7,773 bases of DNA from Chloroflexota bacterium (GTDB taxonomy: Bacteria; Chloroflexota; Anaerolineae; Caldilineales; Caldilineaceae), in the NCBI GenBank assembly GCA_003577005.1, contig QEUW01000355.1:1-7773 (forward strand), read 5' to 3'. Position 1 is the first letter of the stretch. Each line of letters begins with the position of its first letter. The notes under the pieces are model-generated. The model did not search any database, had not been told where the DNA came from, and saw nothing but the letters and a program-made list of their open reading frames with translations. This document shows positions 1 to 5,836 of this stretch, one piece after another. Both the position numbers and the translations under genes were made by a program.

Positions 1-140
1 CGCTGTAGGGATCTGAATACGACGAACGGGCCGATCCGCACCAGTAGACCAGTTTCGCCGCCGTTCAAACCCCTGCCAAAATTGTTTTCGTTGTAGTACA
101 GTACAGCAAGCGCACGTACCTCGCTTTCTGGTGGATTCAC
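1..140 (-). CDS. Possible 5' end of a leftward gene, cut by the window edge
   Basis: A leftward frame opens with GTG at 140-138 and stays open for 46 codons to the window edge. It is preceded by an in-frame TGA two codons upstream and by a Shine-Dalgarno-like GGGGTGA (150-144). The peptide begins VNPPESEVRALAVLYYNENN and continues with a Gly-rich stretch and a hydrophobic segment ending ...RIGPFVVFRSLQ. Its composition looks like protein, but I recognise no family. Against it: only 33 bases separate this start from the binding-protein start at 174, leaving little room for two promoters; third-position GC is lower than in the sure genes; and a rightward frame is also open over 1-96. A later TTG start inside the same frame is possible. 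If the frame is not coding, the stretch is simply the leader of the transporter operon. I saw no convincing -35/-10 pair in 1-173 for the rightward operon. Confidence 0.28.
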   Translation of the reverse strand, partial: MNPPESEVRALAVLYYNENNFGRGLNGGETGLLVRIGPFVVFRSLQ

Positions 141-162
141 GTTTCACCCCAACCCTCAATGC

Positions 163-170
163 AGGAGGAG
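163..170 (+). promoter_or_regulatory. Strong Shine-Dalgarno site that fixes the binding-protein start
   Basis: AGGAGGAG lies three bases before the ATG at 174. It overlaps the codons that follow an earlier in-frame ATG at 159, which has no such site of its own. The ATG at 174 is therefore the likely start, and the five extra residues (MQEEN) from 159 are the translated ribosome-binding site. Confidence 0.85.
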
Positions 171-173
171 AAT

Positions 174-1355
174 ATGAGTAGAGCGAACTCGAATGTTGTG
201 CGCAACACCCTGCTGGCCGTGACGGCGCTGCTTTTGCTGGCCTGTGCGCCGGTGGCGCCCGCCGCACCCGCGGCCAGCACGCCGGCTACCGGCACTGCCA
301 TCACCGAAGTAGCCAGCGACGTAACACCCGAACTGGCAGAGCTGATTGCCGCAGCCCAGGCAGAAGGCATGCTTACAACGATTGCCCTGCCGCACGATTG
401 GTGCAACTATGGGGAGATGATCGAAACCTTCAAGGCCAAGTATGGCCTCGAAATCAACGAGCTCGACCCCAACGCCGGCTCGGGCGATGAATTAGAAGCC
501 ATCCGCGCCAACAAAGACAACCGTGGCCCCCAGGCGCCCGATGTCATCGATGTGGGCTTTGCCTTTGGCCCGCTGGCGCAGGAAGAGGGGTTGCTCCAGC
601 CTTACAAAGTCTCCACCTGGGATACGATTCCTGATGAAGTGAAAGACCCGGATGGTCACTGGTATGGCGACTACTACGGCGTGCTGGCCTTCCAGACCAA
701 CACCGATGTGGTGGAAAACCCGCCCCAGGATTGGGCCGACCTGCTCAAGCCGGAATACCGGGGGCAAGTTGCGCTGGCTGGCGACCCGCGCACCTCGAAC
801 CAGGCCATCCAGTCGGTCTTTGCCTCCTCGCTGGCTAACGGCGGTTCGCTCGATGACGCCATGCCTGGGCTAGAGTTCTGGGCAGAGGTAAACGCCGTGG
901 GGAATTTTGTGCCGGTCATCGCCACCAATGGCACCTTTGCCACCGGTGAGACGCCGATCATGATCCAGTGGGACTATCTCGCCCTGGCCGCCCGCGACCA
1001 GTTTGGCGGCAACCCAGAGATGGAGATCACCATCCCCGCCTCGGGCGTCTTTGCGGGTGTCTATCTGCAAGGGATCAGCACCTATGCACCTCATCCTAAC
1101 GCCGCCAAGTTGTGGATGGAATTTCTCTACTCAGATGAAGGCCAGCTCATCTGGCTCAAGGGATATTGCCACCCGATCCGCTATAACGACATGGTTGCAC
1201 GCGGCGTTATCCCTGCCGACCTGGCTGCCCAGTTGCCGCCTGAAGAGCTCTACGCCCAGGCCGTCTTTCCAACGCTGGAACAACTGGTGGCGGCGCGCGA
1301 GTTGATCACCACCCAGTGGGATACGGTGGTCCGGGCAGACGTACAGTCCCAGTAG
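174..1355 (+). CDS. ABC importer substrate-binding lipoprotein, family 1 (iron/polyamine/phosphonate-like)
   Basis: This is the extracytoplasmic receptor that captures the ligand and delivers it to the two permeases encoded next. From the ATG at 174 it is 393 residues, a normal length for extracellular solute-binding family 1. The N-terminus has a short basic stretch, a hydrophobic core and a lipobox LLAC with the acylated cysteine at residue 24, followed by an Ala/Pro/Thr-rich linker to about residue 45. The mature domain has the periplasmic-binding type II pattern of the Fe3+/spermidine/putrescine/AfuA-like group: ...APDVIDVGFAFGPLAQEEGLL, WYGDYYGVLAFQTN, PQDWADLLKPEYRG and, near the end, APHPNAAKLWMEFLYSDEGQ. 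Apart from the lipid cysteine, only two cysteines are present: C77 in HDWCNYGE and C332 in GYCHPIRYND. The class covers ferric iron, polyamines, thiamine and aminoethylphosphonate, and I cannot choose among them. A strong stem-loop follows the stop. Confidence 0.93.
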   Translation: MSRANSNVVRNTLLAVTALLLLACAPVAPAAPAASTPATGTAITEVASDVTPELAELIAAAQAEGMLTTIALPHDWCNYGEMIETFKAKYGLEINELDPNAGSGDELEAIRANKDNRGPQAPDVIDVGFAFGPLAQEEGLLQPYKVSTWDTIPDEVKDPDGHWYGDYYGVLAFQTNTDVVENPPQDWADLLKPEYRGQVALAGDPRTSNQAIQSVFASSLANGGSLDDAMPGLEFWAEVNAVGNFVPVIATNGTFATGETPIMIQWDYLALAARDQFGGNPEMEITIPASGVFAGVYLQGISTYAPHPNAAKLWMEFLYSDEGQLIWLKGYCHPIRYNDMVARGVIPADLAAQLPPEELYAQAVFPTLEQLVAARELITTQWDTVVRADVQSQ

Positions 1356-1370
1356 GCAACAACTTTCGCT

Positions 1371-1424
1371 CTCTCAAGCTCTGAATCTCTTACAATTGAG
1401 GAGATTCAGAGCTTGAGAGCTTTT
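1371..1424 (+). terminator. Perfect 19-bp stem-loop after the binding-protein gene; partial terminator or mRNA-stabilising hairpin
   Basis: The arms at 1371-1389 and 1401-1419 are exact reverse complements over 19 bases with an 11-base loop (1390-1400). One C and four Ts (1421-1424) follow the right arm, so it resembles an intrinsic terminator with a short U-tract. The stem is only about half GC. It starts 15 bases after the binding-protein stop and ends 18 bases before the first permease start, with that gene's weak ribosome-binding site directly behind it. By known analogy with binding-protein transporters, such a hairpin can cause partial termination or protect the upstream mRNA, making more receptor than membrane subunits. 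This role is inference. Equally it may be a member of a dispersed repeat. Confidence 0.72.
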
Positions 1425-1437
1425 AGACGAGCACCCC

Positions 1438-2349
1438 ATGTCACAGCAAGCAGTGACAACTCCACTGGCGCCACCAGCTGTGGTCACTACGGGAACGCGC
1501 CGCTTCTCCTGGAACTGGTTGGGCGTTGTTCCGTTTGCCCTTTTTGCCGTCGCATTTATCTTTTGGCCCTCGGCAAATCTATTCTTGGGCGCCTTTCGAA
1601 CGACGCGCGGCGACTTTACGCTTGAACACATCCTGGCGCTGCGCCAGCCGTTTATCCTGGAAGCCTACTGGCTGAGCATCCGCATCAGTCTGGTGACGGC
1701 GGTGGGGGGTGGTCTCTTTGGCTTTCTGCTGGCCTATGCGGCGATCTTGGGTGGGCTGCCGCGCAGCGTTCGTTCGGCTTTGATGACCTTTAGCGGCGTA
1801 GCCTCCAATTTTGCCGGCGTTCCACTGGCCTTTGCCTTTGTGGCGACGCTGGGCCGGGTCGGGTTGGCGACGATCTTCTTCAGGGAAGTGTTGGGGTTGG
1901 ATCTCTACCAACAAGGCTTTAGTCTCTACAGCTTTTGGGGGCTGAGCCTTACCTATATGTATTTCCAGTTCCCGCTGATGGTGCTGGTCATCTCACCGGC
2001 GCTGGATGGGCTCAAGCGCGAGTGGCGCGAGGCCGCCGAGAACCTGGGGGCGCAACCCTGGCAGTATTGGCGTTATGTGGCGTTACCCGTCTTGCTGCCT
2101 TCGCTGTTGGGTGCGATTTTGCTTTTGTTTGGCAATGCGTTTGGCGCTTACGCCACTGCCGCCGCATTGACGGGAGGCTCGCTCAACCTGGTGACGGTGC
2201 TCATCGGCGCCCAGGTGCGCGGGGATGTATTGCACAATCCCAACCTGGGCTATGCGCTGGCGCTAGGCATGGTGGTGGTCATGGCCGTTACCCTAATCGC
2301 CTATACGTGGCTGCGGCGGATCACCTCGCGCTGGTTGGGCGAGGGCTGA
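1438..2349 (+). CDS. ABC importer permease subunit 1 (inner membrane, EAA loop)
   Basis: The protein is one half of the membrane channel of the importer. It has 303 residues and about six hydrophobic segments (roughly 27-51, 80-104, 118-140, 165-188, 212-235 and 268-290), the usual plan of the binding-protein-dependent permease family. The cytoplasmic EAA loop that docks on the ATPase is clear: EAAENLGAQPWQYWRYVALP, with E198-A199-A200 and G204. The N-terminal 25 residues are Thr/Pro/Ala-rich and probably cytoplasmic. ATG 1438 is the only reasonable start, because an in-frame TGA lies at 1414-1416 inside the preceding hairpin. Its ribosome-binding site (AGACGAG, 1425-1431) is weak compared with that of the binding protein, which would fit lower synthesis of the membrane subunit. 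Together with the permease at 2552 it should form a heterodimer. Confidence 0.93.
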   Translation: MSQQAVTTPLAPPAVVTTGTRRFSWNWLGVVPFALFAVAFIFWPSANLFLGAFRTTRGDFTLEHILALRQPFILEAYWLSIRISLVTAVGGGLFGFLLAYAAILGGLPRSVRSALMTFSGVASNFAGVPLAFAFVATLGRVGLATIFFREVLGLDLYQQGFSLYSFWGLSLTYMYFQFPLMVLVISPALDGLKREWREAAENLGAQPWQYWRYVALPVLLPSLLGAILLLFGNAFGAYATAAALTGGSLNLVTVLIGAQVRGDVLHNPNLGYALALGMVVVMAVTLIAYTWLRRITSRWLGEG

Positions 2350-2350
2350 C

Positions 2351-2489
2351 AACGGATTTTTGGAGCGGATTGAACGGATTGGTAGCACCACAGGAAACCG
2401 TGGAGTGCGACGTCCACGCAATTCTGTGGCGCTACCAACGGATTTTGCCTGGTAAATATCCGGAGGCAAGCTAAAGCCAGGAACGGATT
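2351..2489. repeat. Short direct repeats AACGGATT scattered between the two permease genes
   Basis: The octamer AACGGATT occurs exactly at 2351-2358, 2373-2380, 2437-2444 and 2482-2489, and a one-base variant (AGCGGATT) at 2364-2371. Two of the copies flank the palindrome at 2379-2438. The 202-base gap between the permeases has no credible gene and its composition differs from the coding sequence. Phrase repeats of this sort occur between genes in Chloroflexota and some other phyla. From memory this looks like such a family, but I cannot check other copies from this window. Confidence 0.75.
2379..2438. repeat. Two-tier palindrome (stem within a stem) in the permease gap
   Basis: The outer arms are 2379-2393 (TTGGTAGCACCACAG) and 2424-2438, which pair at 14 of 15 positions, with one A/C mismatch. 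Inside them lies a second 6-bp perfect stem, CGTGGA (2399-2404) with TCCACG (2413-2418), around an 8-base loop. The two internal gaps are equal at 5 bases each (2394-2398 and 2419-2423). The folded RNA would be a long hairpin with a symmetric internal loop; as DNA it is a cruciform-capable palindrome. No T-run follows directly, so it is not a standard intrinsic terminator. It could be a transcript-stability element or a small palindromic mobile repeat. Confidence 0.75.
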
Positions 2490-2498
2490 ATAGGCACC

Positions 2499-2525
2499 GA
2501 AATCTGTGAAATCTGCGTAAGCTGT
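2499..2525. repeat. Three 9-bp imperfect tandem repeats just before permease 2
   Basis: The units are GAAATCTGT (2499-2507), GAAATCTGC (2508-2516) and GTAAGCTGT (2517-2525). They are followed by GGATGG, which contains an in-frame ATG at 2528. Because that ATG lies in the edge of the repeat and has no ribosome-binding site, it is an unlikely start for the permease. Confidence 0.6.
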
Positions 2526-2541
2526 GGATGGTCTTATTTTT

Positions 2542-2547
2542 GGGGAG
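2542..2547 (+). promoter_or_regulatory. Shine-Dalgarno site that favours the later permease 2 start
   Basis: GGGGAG sits four bases before ATG 2552. The in-frame ATG at 2528 is preceded only by repeat sequence. The choice removes eight residues (MVLFLGRR) from the longest open frame. Confidence 0.75.
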
Positions 2548-2551
2548 ACGT

Positions 2552-3334
2552 ATGCGAACGGCACAAGTCTGGTCGTGGTTGTGGATCGGTGTGGGGATAC
2601 TCTATTTCTTTGCGCCGCTCTATGCGACATTGCTCTTTTCGCTGCGGGCGCGGCGGGGGGAGTTGAGCCTTCTGGCCTACCAGAATGTGATCGCCGACCC
2701 CAGGTTCGCCAGTACCTTCCTCTTCTCGTTGCAGATGGCGGTCTGGACCATTGTTGCCGGTGTGTTTCTGGTGGTGCCTACCGTCTACTGGGTACACTTG
2801 CGGCTGCCGCGCGCCCGGCCCTTTGTCGAATTGGTGACGATGATGCCCTTTGTCATTCCGGCAGTCGTGCTGGTCTTTGGGCTGATCCGTACCTATGCGC
2901 CCTTTTTTACCTGGACGCTGGCCGGGCGCATCGTGTTGGTGGCCGGGTATGTAGTGCTTTCGCTACCCTACCTGTATCGTGCGGTAGATACGGGTCTGCG
3001 TGCTATCGACGTGCGCAGCCTGACCGAGGCAGCCCAGAGCCTGGGCGCCGGCTGGCCAACGATTCTGGTGCGGGTGATCTTGCCAAACCTGCGTGTGGCG
3101 CTCTTGAGTGGTGCATTCTTGACGCTGGCTATCGTCATCGGCGAGTACACTATGGCTTCGCTGCTGGCGCAGCCGGCGTTTGGGCCCTACATGGCGCTGC
3201 TCGGCCAGAACCGCGCTTACGAACCGGCAGCGCTCGCCATTATGAGCTTTGCCCTCACCTGGGCAGCCACGGGGTTGATCCAATTCCTGGGTCGCGGCCG
3301 GCAGCAGCAGACGGAGCTGGCGGGAACACACTAG
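2552..3334 (+). CDS. ABC importer permease subunit 2 (inner membrane, EAA loop)
   Basis: This is the second membrane subunit, partner of the permease at 1438. From ATG 2552 it has 260 residues, normal for the PotC/FbpB-half type. The N-terminus MRTAQVWSWLWIG leads straight into the first membrane segment (about 7-30). Further segments lie near 56-81, 90-112, 124-145, 178-200 and 226-250. The EAA loop is TEAAQSLGAGWPTILVRVIL followed by P, with E159-A160-A161 and G165. The C-terminus after residue 251 is short and polar. The gene is separated from its partner by 202 bases of repeats, unusual for permease pairs, which often overlap or nearly touch. Downstream, 94 bases of tandem repeat separate it from the ATPase gene. 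Function in the importer is firm; substrate is not. Confidence 0.92.
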   Translation: MRTAQVWSWLWIGVGILYFFAPLYATLLFSLRARRGELSLLAYQNVIADPRFASTFLFSLQMAVWTIVAGVFLVVPTVYWVHLRLPRARPFVELVTMMPFVIPAVVLVFGLIRTYAPFFTWTLAGRIVLVAGYVVLSLPYLYRAVDTGLRAIDVRSLTEAAQSLGAGWPTILVRVILPNLRVALLSGAFLTLAIVIGEYTMASLLAQPAFGPYMALLGQNRAYEPAALAIMSFALTWAATGLIQFLGRGRQQQTELAGTH

Positions 3335-3335
3335 G

Positions 3336-3410
3336 AATGCGTAAAACGTAATGCATAATGCGTGATATGTGTTTTACGCATTACGTTTTACGCATTACGT
3401 TTTACGCATT
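3336..3410. repeat. Inverted repeat with 19-bp perfect arms between permease 2 and ATPase
   Basis: The left arm (3336-3354, AATGCGTAAAACGTAATGC) is the exact reverse complement of two overlapping right-hand sites, 3378-3396 and 3392-3410. It can therefore form alternative hairpins with loops of 23 or 37 bases. It begins one base after the permease stop codon and ends 18 bases before the ATPase start. The stem is AT-rich with no terminal T-run, so strong termination is unlikely. Confidence 0.8.
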
Positions 3411-3412
3411 AC
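3371..3412. repeat. Three perfect 14-bp tandem repeats upstream of the ATPase gene
   Basis: The unit GTTTTACGCATTAC occurs three times without error at 3371-3384, 3385-3398 and 3399-3412, and a fourth begins (GTATG) and breaks off. The unit is itself nearly self-complementary in part with the inverted copy at 3336-3354. Period and copy number suggest replication slippage or a dispersed repeat family; copy number may vary between strains. Confidence 0.85.
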
Positions 3413-3428
3413 GTATGAGGAATAAGGT

Positions 3429-4499
3429 ATGGCGTTTCTCGAATTGGCGGGCCTGCACAAGCATTATGGGCGTACGGTGGCCGTCCAGGATTTTCAACTG
3501 CGGGTAGAGCAGGGTGAGTTTGTCTCGTTTCTGGGGCCGAGTGGCTGCGGGAAGACTACCACATTGCGCATGATCGCCGGTTTTGAGCAGCCGACTGCCG
3601 GCTCCATCGTGATGGATGGCGTGGAGATCTCGCGCAAACCGCCCAACCAACGCAATATCGGCATGGTCTTCCAGTCGTATGCCCTGTTTCCCAACATGAC
3701 CGTGGCGGATAACATCGGTTTTGGCCTCAAAGTGGCGGGGCGACCGGCGGCAGAACGCAAGGCGCGCGTGGCCGAAATGTTGGCGTTGATCAAGCTCGAA
3801 CAGTTAGGTGGACGCTATCCCTACCAGCTTTCGGGTGGGCAACAGCAGCGGGTGGCACTAGCGCGCGCTTTGGCTATCCGCCCGCAGCTTTTGTTGCTCG
3901 ATGAACCACTATCGGCGTTGGATGCCAAAATCCGTGTATCGCTGCGTAACGAGATTCGAGCCATCCAGCGCCAGTTGGGTATCACCACCATCTATGTGAC
4001 GCACGATCAAGAAGAGGCCATGTCGCTCTCCGACCGCATCGTGGTGATGAACCATGCGCGGATTGAACAAGTAGGTACGCCCTTCGAGATCTACAATTTT
4101 CCGCAAACCGCGTTTGTAGCCTCGTTTGTGGGCACGCTCAATTCGGTGCCTGCCGAGGTGGTGGATGCTGTGGCCGGTCTGCTACGGGTGGATGGGCAGG
4201 AGGTGCGCACTGCCCATGCGCTCAACGGTGCGGCGGCGCATGATAGACTTACGCTGGCCCTGCGCCCGGAGTTGCTCTCGCTGGCGCCGCCTACCAATGG
4301 CGCCAATCGGCTGGCAGGCCGCGTCGAAAATATCACCTTTTTGGGTGCGATTGTGCGTGTCCAGGTGCGCCTGGGCCAGTCCAGCATCCATGTCGATACC
4401 TTTAACAATCCACATTTGACGCTCCCCCAGCCAGGCGAAGCGGTGACTGTCACCTTCTCACCCGAAGCGGTATGGGTATTGCGAGGGGGGAAAGATTGA
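3429..4499 (+). CDS. ABC importer ATPase subunit with TOBE domain (PotA/FbpC-like)
   Basis: This cytoplasmic ATPase powers the importer. At 356 residues it has the standard length for the CUT1/iron/polyamine class. All nucleotide-binding elements are intact: Walker A GPSGCGKTT (36-44), Q-loop glutamine Q82 in FQSYALFPN, signature LSGGQ (134-138), Walker B LLLLDEP (154-160) with catalytic E159, D-loop SALD (162-165) and switch histidine H192 in VTHDQEEA. After about residue 235 comes a TOBE-type beta domain (NSVPAEVV... to VTVTFSPEAVWVL), often involved in regulation or substrate response. The start at 3429 has a GAGG (3417-3420) upstream, right at the end of the tandem repeats. One base separates its stop from the next gene's TTG start, so the two are likely coupled. 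Similar ATPases serve iron, polyamine, sulfate and sugar systems; the neighbouring receptor narrows this to the iron/polyamine/phosphonate-like group. Confidence 0.96.
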   Translation: MAFLELAGLHKHYGRTVAVQDFQLRVEQGEFVSFLGPSGCGKTTTLRMIAGFEQPTAGSIVMDGVEISRKPPNQRNIGMVFQSYALFPNMTVADNIGFGLKVAGRPAAERKARVAEMLALIKLEQLGGRYPYQLSGGQQQRVALARALAIRPQLLLLDEPLSALDAKIRVSLRNEIRAIQRQLGITTIYVTHDQEEAMSLSDRIVVMNHARIEQVGTPFEIYNFPQTAFVASFVGTLNSVPAEVVDAVAGLLRVDGQEVRTAHALNGAAAHDRLTLALRPELLSLAPPTNGANRLAGRVENITFLGAIVRVQVRLGQSSIHVDTFNNPHLTLPQPGEAVTVTFSPEAVWVLRGGKD

Positions 4500-4500
4500 A

Positions 4501-5778
4501 TTGCGCGGCCCGGCATGGATGGGGGCATATGCAGTGTCATTGTTCGCCGCCCTTACACTCCTCCTGACCAAAACGGCGCTTGCCCAGGCGACGCCGGTAT
4601 CCACCCCAGCGGCCCCGACGCCAACTCTTTCTAGTACCAGCACGCTCACCCCCCCACTGGTCATCCCGGCGCCCAGGATTGGCCCAGCCGGAGCAGCCAC
4701 ACCACCTCCCGCCTACCATGTTGTCCGGTCTGGCGATACGCTGGCGGCGCTGGCGTTGGAGTATGAAGTTGATTTCGCCGAACTGGTGGCGATCAACAAC
4801 ATCCACACCCCGGACATCCTCAGCGTAGGCGCCCGGCTGCGCATCCCCGGCGGCATCGGAGGGGAAGAACTCTGGGCCGATGAGACGCTCCGGGTGGGGA
4901 ACGACTATACAGTCACCCCACGAGCGACGATCACCGAACGGCTGACGTTGCGGGCTCAGGCCGTATCGGCGGACAGCCCCTATTATCAGACCACATGGGT
5001 TACCTTCTATGGCCGGCCCAACGTGCCGATCATGGGGATCTTGGGCGAGCACGATCTGGGCGAGCTGACCCAGCTGCTGCGCACGCAAGCGAACGCCTAT
5101 GATCGCGCCAATGGCCCCACGCTAGGCGTCAAACCGGCCTACCACCTGGTTTACGGCATGGCCACACGGGCGCCCGGCGAAGGTAGCCACCTGGCCTATC
5201 TGAGCGAGGAAGAGACGCTGGCCTATATCGAGCGGGCGCAGGCAGAGGGATTTGGCGTCATCCTGGACATCCAGATCGGCGCCCTATCGCCGGTTTCGGC
5301 CACGGCGGTGGCTTTTCCCTTTCTCCGTTACGAGCATGTCCACCTGGCGATCGACCCGGAGTTTGCCCTGGTTCACCCGCGCCAGACGTGGCCCGGCAAT
5401 CCCATCGGCTATGTGACGGGCGAGCAGGTCAACGCAGTGCAGGCGGCGATGCAAGCGTACATGACCGAGAACGGCATCCAAGGGCCGCGCATCTTGCTGG
5501 TACACCAGTTCCAGGAGAGCATGATTGTCAACAAGGAAGAGATCGACACCAGCTACGAAGCCATTGCGCTGACGATTTCGGTCGATGGGTGGGGACCACC
5601 GTATGGGAAGATCACCAAGTACAATCTTTTTGTCAACCAGGAGAGCCCATTTGCCTCGTTCAAGCTCTTCTACCGCTGGGACGAGCCGCTGCTCACCGAG
5701 CGCGAGGCGTTGGGTGAGGATGGATATGCGGGCACGCACTTCATTGAAACTACGCCCAACATGATCATCTACCAATAA
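4501..5778 (+). CDS. Secreted LysM protein with probable TIM-barrel, glycosidase-like domain
   Basis: The 425-residue product is predicted to be exported and to bind peptidoglycan or another glycan. The order is: signal peptide (about 1-29, ending ALA before QATP), a Pro/Thr/Ser-rich linker (30-70), one LysM module (72-116: YHVVRSGDTLAALALEYEVD... to LRIP), a short beta-rich connector, then a domain of about 270 residues. That domain has patterned acidic and polar residues at strand ends, as in TIM-barrel hydrolases: D256 in ILDIQIG, D285 and E287 in AIDPEF, E308-Q309-V310-N311, and H335-Q336-F337 in LVHQF. I recall similar LysM or lipoprotein relatives annotated as hypothetical in Actinobacteria and Chloroflexota. 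The enzymatic role is inference. The TTG at 4501 follows a G-rich site (4484-4490) and the ATPase stop by one base; an ATG at 4519 (residue 7) is the alternative and would also keep the signal peptide. Tight linkage to the importer suggests a surface role in ligand capture or release. Confidence 0.85.
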   Translation: MRGPAWMGAYAVSLFAALTLLLTKTALAQATPVSTPAAPTPTLSSTSTLTPPLVIPAPRIGPAGAATPPPAYHVVRSGDTLAALALEYEVDFAELVAINNIHTPDILSVGARLRIPGGIGGEELWADETLRVGNDYTVTPRATITERLTLRAQAVSADSPYYQTTWVTFYGRPNVPIMGILGEHDLGELTQLLRTQANAYDRANGPTLGVKPAYHLVYGMATRAPGEGSHLAYLSEEETLAYIERAQAEGFGVILDIQIGALSPVSATAVAFPFLRYEHVHLAIDPEFALVHPRQTWPGNPIGYVTGEQVNAVQAAMQAYMTENGIQGPRILLVHQFQESMIVNKEEIDTSYEAIALTISVDGWGPPYGKITKYNLFVNQESPFASFKLFYRWDEPLLTEREALGEDGYAGTHFIETTPNMIIYQ

Positions 5779-5824
5779 CGCTCGTCTGCTTGCGGTTTTT
5801 CATGCGCTTATTTTCTATTTTCAC

Positions 5825-5832
5825 AGGGAGGG
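5825..5832 (+). promoter_or_regulatory. Ribosome-binding site of the amidase gene
   Basis: AGGGAGGG lies four bases before ATG 5837. The 58-base gap (5779-5836) is T-rich in its second half and shows no clear terminator hairpin after the LysM gene, so read-through from the transporter operon is possible. Confidence 0.75.
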
Positions 5833-5836
5833 CACC

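Noticed and set aside
159..173. Earlier ATG start for the binding protein at 159
   Set aside because: It would translate the AGGAGGAG ribosome-binding site of ATG 174 and has no site of its own.
1935..2474. Long open frame of 179 codons over permease 1 and the repeat gap
   Set aside because: It is a frame shadow of permease 1 with a Gly/Arg/Ala-rich, non-membrane translation, and it ends in repeat sequence.
2528..2551. Earlier ATG start for permease 2 at 2528
   Set aside because: It lies at the edge of the 9-bp tandem repeats without a ribosome-binding site, while ATG 2552 has GGGGAG at the right distance.
2524..3351. Open frame of 275 codons overlapping permease 2
   Set aside because: It is a +2 shadow of the permease; the overlapping frame has the EAA motif and membrane segments, this one has Cys/Arg/Gly-rich sequence without motifs.
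3336..3412. CRISPR-like array before the ATPase gene
   Set aside because: The 14-bp units are directly adjacent with no spacers and no cas genes are present.
4537..5088. Leftward open frame of 183 codons opposite the LysM gene
   Set aside because: It is an antisense shadow in GC-rich sequence; the rightward frame has a signal peptide and a clear LysM module.
5790..5818. Possible promoter TTGCGG - 17 bases - TTCTAT before the amidase gene
   Set aside because: Both boxes match consensus poorly and the host's sigma preference is unknown; too weak to list as a feature.
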